In this document: piece after piece, positions 53,355-59,002 of the stretch
How positions within the stretch are numbered: the stretch's first letter is position 1
How the letters are laid out: each line of letters opens with the position of its first letter
Source: Marinospirillum insulare DSM 21763
GTDB taxonomy: Bacteria > Pseudomonadota > Gammaproteobacteria > Pseudomonadales > Halomonadaceae
Assembly (NCBI RefSeq): GCF_000686905.1
Contig: NZ_JMLW01000020.1
Location: forward strand, 1-59,002
DNA: 59,002 nucleotides
Reading direction: 5' to 3'
The notes under the pieces: model-generated
The model's database searches: none
Seen by the model: the letters and a program-made list of their open reading frames with translations, nothing else
Told to the model about the DNA's origin: nothing
Made by a program: the position numbers and the translations under genes

Positions 53355-55109
53355 TTATTGATTGGGTTGCAGATTAAGTTCTGGATAGTTATTCAAAAGG
53401 GTTTCTGCTTGCTCATTTTTTTCTAGCTTCCAAAAAACCTGAATTAAGTGTTCGGCAATTTCACTTTCTTGTAATCGAGCATAGGCTTCTTCTAAGTATT
53501 CGAGTGCTTCTTCGTAGCGGCCTAATTTAAAAAGTGCCCAGCCAAGAGAATCAAGGATTTCTGCTGACTCACTATCTAAGGCATGGGCTTTTTGAATAAG
53601 TAGTAAGCCTTCATTAATGCGTTCAGTTTTGTCTACTAGGGTATAACCTAAAGCATTTAAAGCAACGGCGTTGTTTGGGTCGATGCTTAAAAGATGATTG
53701 AGGTCTGCTTCCATTTGATTGAGGTCATCTAGGTGATAATTTAATAAAGCTCGAGCATAAAGAAGTTGGGTGGATTCTTGATTTTCGGCTAATAAATCTC
53801 TGCCTGAGTCTACCCAGCTGAGCGCTGCGGCAAAATCTTTTTGTTGGCGTAACAAGCTTTCTCCTAAAAGTGTTAAAGGCACACTAAGCTCAGGTGCTTG
53901 ACTACGCTTTTCTTGTATTAGGCCAAGTGCAGTCGGTGCTTGGTTGTTTTCTACCAAAAGTCTTACACTGGCTTGAGTTGCAAGAACAAGGGGGTCACCA
54001 CTGGTGACCTGGTTGTAATGCTGCAAGGCTAGTTGCCACTGCTGGTCCCTTTCTGCTAGTTGGCCAAGCAATAGCCAAGATTGATCAGCGAGTAAATCAA
54101 AGTCAGTGAGATCTTTCAGTGTTTGTTTTGCTGCAGTGTACTGCTCGGTTTCTATTTGAATGCGAGCTAAGGCAAGTCGAATGGGTAGGTTGTCTGGTTG
54201 TAAATTAATAATGTGATCAAAAGTTTGTTCTGCTTGGGACAGTTTGCCTGACTTTAACTGTGTTCTTGCTACTTCTAGCCAAAGCCTTACTTCTTCAGGT
54301 TTATTTTTAAGTGCCTGATTTAAGAGTTTTTCAGCTTGGGAATAATCACCTTGGCTGCGCAGTAGTTCGGCTTTAAGTTGTAGGGCGCGAACATTGTTAG
54401 GATTAATTGCTAGAGCTGACTTTAGATGTTGTCTGCTGGTTGGCTGGCGACCTAACTCATCACTAAGCAGTGCTAAGGCTGTTTCTAAATCACTACTAGC
54501 TTCTTCTCGCCGCTGCTTTTCTTCGAGCATTTTTTGGTAAAGGTCACTAATAACTGGGTTGTTTTTTTCGCTTAAATGCGTAGCTAAAAGGGTGTAGTTG
54601 CTTTCACCACTCAGTTTTTCAAAATTAAGCAGGTGGTCAAAGGCATCTAGGTATTGTTCATTTTGTAGAAGTAAACCCGCCGCTGTGCGTTGTGCATCAG
54701 GGTTTTGGGGGGCTAGGGTTGCCCATAAAATAGCAGCATCTAAAGCCGCTTTAGGCTGCTGTGCGAATTGGGCTATCCAGCTAGTGCGCTCGGCAATCAG
54801 AGGGTGTTGAGTTTGTAATGCTAGAGCAGAATAAACCTCTAAGGCGTAGTCAAGGTTGTTGCGCTGACCTGCTAATTCAGCACTGAGTAAATAAAAAACT
54901 AATGGGCCGTTTAGTTCTGCTTTAACTTGAGTAGCGGTTTGAGTAGCTGGCTGTTGATCGTTTTGGTAATAGGTTAAAATGGCACCCTTGCTAGGGCTTT
55001 CTACGGAAGATTGATTTTTAGACTGAGTCGTAGTGCAACCATAGGCAAGACTAATAAAGCCTAAGACCAATAAAGCCTTGAGAGGTTTAAGTAAGGAAAC
55101 TTTAAGCAT
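53355..55109 (-). CDS. TPR-repeat outer-membrane lipoprotein
   Basis: A 584-residue protein with a lipoprotein signal ending AYGC, then many tetratricopeptide repeats along most of its length. Good examples are NALGYTLVDKTERINEGLLLIQKAHALDSES and ILDSLGWALFKLGRYEEALEYLEEAY, split here only for illustration. TPRs serve protein-protein contacts. I start it at ATG 55109, where the signal begins; an ATG at 55130 adds seven residues. It occupies the hemA-lolB interval exactly as in Pseudomonas. Its precise role is unknown. Confidence 0.88.
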   Translation of the reverse strand: MLKVSLLKPLKALLVLGFISLAYGCTTTQSKNQSSVESPSKGAILTYYQNDQQPATQTATQVKAELNGPLVFYLLSAELAGQRNNLDYALEVYSALALQTQHPLIAERTSWIAQFAQQPKAALDAAILWATLAPQNPDAQRTAAGLLLQNEQYLDAFDHLLNFEKLSGESNYTLLATHLSEKNNPVISDLYQKMLEEKQRREEASSDLETALALLSDELGRQPTSRQHLKSALAINPNNVRALQLKAELLRSQGDYSQAEKLLNQALKNKPEEVRLWLEVARTQLKSGKLSQAEQTFDHIINLQPDNLPIRLALARIQIETEQYTAAKQTLKDLTDFDLLADQSWLLLGQLAERDQQWQLALQHYNQVTSGDPLVLATQASVRLLVENNQAPTALGLIQEKRSQAPELSVPLTLLGESLLRQQKDFAAALSWVDSGRDLLAENQESTQLLYARALLNYHLDDLNQMEADLNHLLSIDPNNAVALNALGYTLVDKTERINEGLLLIQKAHALDSESAEILDSLGWALFKLGRYEEALEYLEEAYARLQESEIAEHLIQVFWKLEKNEQAETLLNNYPELNLQPNQ

Positions 55110-55258
55110 TATTCGAACATACCTGTACATTTTCTATGTGCTATCATAGCCTTCTTTTGATGCATCGCTCAGCTTTTTTATGTAAGTAGCTGTTTGCTTG
55201 GGTAAATTTTATGTCCCTGATTCTAGACGGGCGGAATGACTTGTTTGTGGAGTGACGT

Positions 55259-56548
55259 TTGACAGTGCCAGCAGTAAAGCCAATGCAATTCTTAGCTCTA
55301 GGCATAAATCATAAGACAGCTCCAGTCGCCATACGCGAACGAGTTGCTTTTACTCCTCAACAACTGGAGGTGGCTAGCCAGCAGTTACGCGATCACCAGA
55401 GTATCAAAGAAGTAGCTATTCTATCTACCTGTAATCGCTCAGAAATTTATGCTTTTGTTGAAGCAGGCAATGTGCGACCTGTGCTTGATTGGTTAAGTAG
55501 CTTTCACTCTCTCCCTTTTGAAGATGTAGCACGCTATAGCTATATTCATGAAGATCAAGCTGCTATCAAGCACATAATGCGTGTCGCTAGTGGTTTAGAT
55601 TCCATGGTGCTAGGTGAGCCGCAAATCCTAGGTCAGCTTAAAGACTCTTATGACTTGGCTAAAAAAGAAAGCCTATTAGGTAGTGGTTTAGAACTATTAT
55701 TTCAGCAGGTTTTTGCCACAGCTAAGCGAGTTAGAACAGAGACAGGTATAGGTACTAATCCTATTTCTATAGCGTATGCTGCTGTTAACTTAGCGCAACG
55801 TATCTTTTCTGATTTAAACGTGAGCACTGCTTTGCTGGTGGGTGCAGGTGAAACGATTGAGCTGGTAGCAAGGCATTTAAAAAATGCAGGCGTAGCAAAA
55901 ATGATTATTGCTAACCGTACTGTTGATAGGGCGCAAGCTTTAGCTGCTGAAGTTCAAGGCAGGGCAGTTGCATTAAACGATATACCTAAGCATTTGGCCA
56001 AAGCCGATATTGTAATAAGTTCAACTGCTGCACCCTTACCTATTCTGGGAAAGGGTATGGTAGAAGATGCACTTAAAGCACGTCGTCATAAACCCATGTT
56101 AATGATCGACATTGCGGTACCTAGAGATATAGAGTCTCAGGTTGGCGAACTAGACGATGTTTTCTTATTCAGTGTCGATGACTTAAAAGAAACCATAGAA
56201 GAAAACCTAGCTGCTAGGCGTGAAGCAGCTGAAGAGGCTGAAGCATTAATTTTAGTGAGTGTGCAAGAGTTTTTGCGCAGTCTACGAGTGCGAGATGCAG
56301 GCCGAATGATCCGTGTTTTTCGTCAGCGTGCACAAAAGTTAGCAGAAGATGAACTTGCTTTAGCGCTAAGCCAGTTAGATCAGGGGCAAGATGCACGTGA
56401 TGTCATGCAAAAGCTTTGCCGTAGCCTTACCAACAAATGGTTACATGACCCAACCTTAAAAATTCGTGAAGCTTCAGCAGAAAACCGTAGTGATCTGTTG
56501 GCCGCTGCTTCACAACTCTTAAACTTAGATGCCTCAGACAACTTTTAA
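55259..56548 (+). CDS. hemA: Glutamyl-tRNA reductase
   Basis: First step of C5 tetrapyrrole synthesis: reduces glutamyl-tRNA to glutamate-1-semialdehyde with NADPH. The nucleophilic Cys is in LSTCNRSEIYAF. GLDSMVLGEPQILGQ, the NADPH motif LVGAGETIELVARHL and the DIAVPRDIE segment are present. GGAG at 55249-55252 is six bases before a TTG at 55259. The family start corresponds to the ATG at 55283, which has no clear ribosome site, so the true start is TTG 55259 or GTG 55265. Needed for the many hemes encoded in this window. Confidence 0.94.
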   Translation: MTVPAVKPMQFLALGINHKTAPVAIRERVAFTPQQLEVASQQLRDHQSIKEVAILSTCNRSEIYAFVEAGNVRPVLDWLSSFHSLPFEDVARYSYIHEDQAAIKHIMRVASGLDSMVLGEPQILGQLKDSYDLAKKESLLGSGLELLFQQVFATAKRVRTETGIGTNPISIAYAAVNLAQRIFSDLNVSTALLVGAGETIELVARHLKNAGVAKMIIANRTVDRAQALAAEVQGRAVALNDIPKHLAKADIVISSTAAPLPILGKGMVEDALKARRHKPMLMIDIAVPRDIESQVGELDDVFLFSVDDLKETIEENLAARREAAEEAEALILVSVQEFLRSLRVRDAGRMIRVFRQRAQKLAEDELALALSQLDQGQDARDVMQKLCRSLTNKWLHDPTLKIREASAENRSDLLAAASQLLNLDASDNF

Positions 56549-56568
56549 TTTTTTTGCTGGAATAATCA

Positions 56569-57654
56569 ATGAAACCTTCAATACAAGCCAAGCTAGATCA
56601 CCTTGCTGATCGCTTTGAAGAGCTATCGGCCCTCCTGTCTGACCCTGAAACCTTGGGGGATCAGGAAAAGTATCGTAATTACTCTAAAGAGTACTCAGAT
56701 TTAGAACCCATTATTCAAACCTATCAGGATTACCAACAAACGCAAGAAGGTATAGAGGCTGCACAGCAAATGGCTAGTGATGATGACCTTGAAATGCGTG
56801 AAATGGCTAGAGAAGAAATGCTTAGCCTGCAAGCAGAGGTTGAGCCTTTAGAATTAGAGCTACAAAGGCTTTTAATTCCGCGTGACCCTAATGATAGCCG
56901 CAATATTTTCTTAGAGGTTCGTGCTGGTACGGGTGGTGATGAAGCAGCATTATTTGCTGGTGATCTATTTAAAATGTACAGCCGTTATGCTGATAACAAG
57001 GGCTGGCAGGTAGAAACCCTGAGCGTGAGTCACGGTGAAATGGGTGGCTACAAAGAAATTATTTCCCGCATTAGTGGTAAAGATGTGTATTCCCACCTTA
57101 AGTTTGAATCGGGTGCGCACCGTGTCCAGCGGGTACCAGCCACAGAATCGCAAGGCCGGGTGCATACTTCAGCTTGTACGGTGGCGGTAATGCCAGAAGC
57201 GGATGAAGTGGGTGAAGTAGACATTAATCCAGCCGATTTAAAAGTTGATACCTATCGCTCATCTGGCGCTGGTGGTCAGCACGTTAACACTACCGACTCT
57301 GCTATACGTATTACTCACTTACCCACGGGTTTAGTGGTGGAGTGTCAAGAAGAGCGTTCTCAGCACAAAAACCGTGCTAAAGCCATGGCTTGGTTGGCTA
57401 CGCGTTTAAAGCAACAAATGGAAGATGCAGTCCACAAAGACCAATCAGACACACGCCGCTCACTGGTAGGCAGTGGTGATCGCTCTGAACGTATTCGTAC
57501 TTATAACTTTCCACAAGGTCGAGTGACTGATCATAGGGTTAATCTAACCCTATACAATTTAGATGAAGTGATGAGCGGTGAGCTAGATAGCGTTTTATCG
57601 GTTTTAGCACAAGAGCAGCAAACAGAGTTGCTGGCAGGTTTAAGTGATAGCTAG
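56569..57654 (+). CDS. prfA: Peptide chain release factor 1
   Basis: Ends translation at UAA and UAG. The catalytic GGQ lies in [14 protein letters not shown] and is methylated by PrmC; the codon-recognition PxT tripeptide is PAT in RVPATESQG. Length, 361 residues, is normal. It is 20 bp after hemA and overlaps prmC by 11 bp. Confidence 0.97.
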   Translation: MKPSIQAKLDHLADRFEELSALLSDPETLGDQEKYRNYSKEYSDLEPIIQTYQDYQQTQEGIEAAQQMASDDDLEMREMAREEMLSLQAEVEPLELELQRLLIPRDPNDSRNIFLEVRAGTGGDEAALFAGDLFKMYSRYADNKGWQVETLSVSHGEMGGYKEIISRISGKDVYSHLKFESGAHRVQRVPATESQGRVHTSACTVAVMPEADEVGEVDINPADLKVDTYRSSGAGGQHVNTTDSAIRITHLPTGLVVECQEERSQHKNRAKAMAWLATRLKQQMEDAVHKDQSDTRRSLVGSGDRSERIRTYNFPQGRVTDHRVNLTLYNLDEVMSGELDSVLSVLAQEQQTELLAGLSDS

Positions 57655-58492
57655 AAAGCTAACTTTAGGCGAATGGTTAGCGGCAGCTAAGTTAAAGTTT
57701 CAAAAGGCAGGTGTAGAGAATGCACGTCAAGAAACTGAGTACCTGCTGGCGCATTTATTGCAAAAAAACACAGCTTATTTTTATGCCTACCCAGAAGTTG
57801 AGCTATCCATTCAGCAGTTAGAACAACTTGAAGCATGGGTAAAAGAACGTCTTGCAGGCAAGCCTCTAGCTTGGATTCTAGGCGAGTGGGACTTTTGGGG
57901 GTTAACCCTAGAAATCTCACCTGCAACGCTTATTCCCCGTGCTGATACTGAGCGCCTTATAGAGGTGGCTTTAGATTTACCACTTGTACCTAAGGCTAGA
58001 GTTTTAGATATGGGTACAGGAACCGGTGCTATTGCTTTAGCTCTAAAAAAAGAACGCCCTAACTGGCAGATAGATGCGGTTGATTTTAAATTAGATGCTG
58101 TTCGCCTTGCACGAAAAAATGCACGTCAGCTAGAGTTGGATGTGCGTGTTTGGCAATCAAATTGGTGGCAGCAAATTCCACCTCAAACTTACGACCTTAT
58201 TCTAAGTAATCCACCTTATATTCATCCTGATGACCCTCACTTGTCTCAGGGTGATTTACGTTATGAGCCAAAAACTGCGCTAGTGGGTGGTGAAGATGGC
58301 TTAGATGCTTATCGTGAATTACTTGCCCCCATTCAAAATCGCTTGAACCTGGGTGGTTATCTTTTAGTAGAACAGGGTTATGACCAGTCTTTAGCTGTTG
58401 CCGAACTCTTTACCCATGCCAAGCTTAGGGATATTAAGACTTACCAAGATTATCTAGGGCAACCAAGAGTGACTTTAGGCTGTAAAACTTAA
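57644..58492 (+). CDS. prmC: Release-factor glutamine methyltransferase
   Basis: Methylates the Gln of the GGQ motif in release factors 1 and 2 with S-adenosylmethionine. The SAM motif is [15 protein letters not shown] and the catalytic NPPY lies in [13 protein letters not shown]. Length, 282 residues, is normal. It starts with GTG at 57644, inside the prfA end, so it is coupled to its substrate's gene. Confidence 0.96.
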   Translation: MIARKLTLGEWLAAAKLKFQKAGVENARQETEYLLAHLLQKNTAYFYAYPEVELSIQQLEQLEAWVKERLAGKPLAWILGEWDFWGLTLEISPATLIPRADTERLIEVALDLPLVPKARVLDMGTGTGAIALALKKERPNWQIDAVDFKLDAVRLARKNARQLELDVRVWQSNWWQQIPPQTYDLILSNPPYIHPDDPHLSQGDLRYEPKTALVGGEDGLDAYRELLAPIQNRLNLGGYLLVEQGYDQSLAVAELFTHAKLRDIKTYQDYLGQPRVTLGCKT

Positions 58493-58642
58493 GTTAAAAC
58501 TTGTAATGCAGCTAGTCAAAAGCAAGTTAACATGATAAATAACTAATGCTGAATAAGCTTGTGGAGTAATCAACTAGGCAAAGGGATAAGCTAGCCACTT
58601 AATTTTTAGGCTGGGATTTAAGTTTTAAGTGGCGAAAATAAA

Positions 58643-59002
58643 TTCTTGGATTCAACTTGCTAGTGCAACAGCCTGTAATTCTTCAAACAATACTTCATTT
58701 GGTGTTTTCATTCCAAGTGTTTTCCTAGGTCGGTTATTTAAACGATGCATAATGAATTCAAAATGCTCATCATCTAAGTGCTTAAAGCATGAACCTTTGG
58801 GGCAGTATTGACGTATTAAGCCATTTGTATTTTCATTCAATCCACGTTGCCAAGAAGCATAAGGGTCTGCAAAGTAAAAGTCACAATTCAGTGCTTTTGC
58901 AATGGCTTGATGCTCAGCAAACTCTTTACCATTATCTGCCGTTAGAGTATGTACTAAACCAACAGAAGCAAAGGGTGTTAACAACTCGATAATCGCATTC
59001 TT
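58643..59002 (-). mobile_element. IS30-family element, right end (partial)
   Basis: The 27-bp inverted repeat is at 58643-58669 and overlaps the last codons of the transposase, as usual for IS30-type right ends. It matches 23 of 27 bases of the left-end repeat at 110-136. The element continues off the right edge. Both elements have the transposase on the minus strand. Confidence 0.88.
58652..59002 (-). CDS. IS30-family transposase, C-terminal fragment cut by the window edge
   Basis: About 116 codons of the DDE domain are visible, open to base 59002. The second catalytic Asp lies in TADNGKEFAEH and the Glu in SWQRGLNENTNGLIRQ, 33 or so residues on, as in IS30 transposases. The tail, RPRKTLGMKTPNEVLFEE, is also typical. 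It ends at TGA in the inverted repeat. No frameshift is seen in this part, so the copy may be active. Confidence 0.92.
   Translation of the reverse strand, partial: KNAIIELLTPFASVGLVHTLTADNGKEFAEHQAIAKALNCDFYFADPYASWQRGLNENTNGLIRQYCPKGSCFKHLDDEHFEFIMHRLNNRPRKTLGMKTPNEVLFEELQAVALAS

Noticed and set aside
58629-58811. Small plus-strand frame near the right edge
   Set aside because: Antisense to the IS30 transposase tail and overlapping its inverted repeat.

Overview
The window looks like chromosomal DNA of a moderately AT-rich marine-type gammaproteobacterium. Housekeeping blocks have the gene order usual in Pseudomonas and Oceanospirillales relatives: aroQ-accB-accC-prmA-(zinc-ribbon protein)-dusB-fis-purH; and TPR lipoprotein-lolB-ispE-tRNA-Gln-prs-rplY-pth-ychF-tRNA-Met, divergent from hemA-prfA-prmC. 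I favour Oceanospirillales or a close relative, but this rests on gene order and protein similarity recalled from memory, not on a search.

Layout. 1-136 is the left end of an IS30-family element (transposase start codon at 34, minus strand). 278-2553 encodes a membrane-anchored triheme cytochrome c and a TsdA-like diheme thiosulfate dehydrogenase. 2709-5781 holds a PilZ/HD-GYP-like protein and a DUF4236 protein. 5870-11633 (minus) is a complete cytochrome bd operon, cydA-cydB-cydD-cydC, of the cyanide-insensitive (short Q-loop) type. 11748-16027 (minus) is a BCCT transporter / cNMP-CBS-DUF294 protein / DEDDh exonuclease cluster. 16102-17492 has a LysE-type exporter and trmJ. 17675-18638 is a small accessory patch: a ParD-like/RelE-like toxin-antitoxin pair and a C39-peptidase-like protein. 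18761-20761 is slt.

20907-33046 is mostly acyl-CoA metabolism: thiolase, TetR regulator, acyl-CoA synthetase, SDR dehydrogenase, acyl-CoA dehydrogenase, and two tandem paralogous 600-residue acyl-CoA dehydrogenases. comF, bioB and tRNA-Leu lie among them. 33187-38329 carries an unknown low-complexity protein, an MltC-like transglycosylase, an unknown exported protein, folE-folX-membrane protein, and a TIGR04219-type outer-membrane barrel. 38414-57654 and on to 58492 is the housekeeping core. 58643-59002 is the right end of an IS30-family element with the transposase C-terminus.

How the genes work together. Two electron-entry systems (thiosulfate cytochromes, acyl-CoA oxidation) and a bd-type quinol oxidase point to a flexible aerobic or microaerobic respiratory lifestyle. 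The acyl-CoA genes form at least two regulatory units, with candidate TetR, LiuR-like and PsrA-like operators. No phage, CRISPR array or large defence system is visible. The points I rate highest are the two same-orientation IS30 ends bracketing the window, a possible IS-flank hybrid promoter before the thiosulfate cytochromes, a PsrA-like palindrome before the tandem acyl-CoA dehydrogenases, the variant PilZ/HD-GYP protein, and the accessory patch at 17.6-18.7 kb. I did not find a convincing wholly new multi-gene system.
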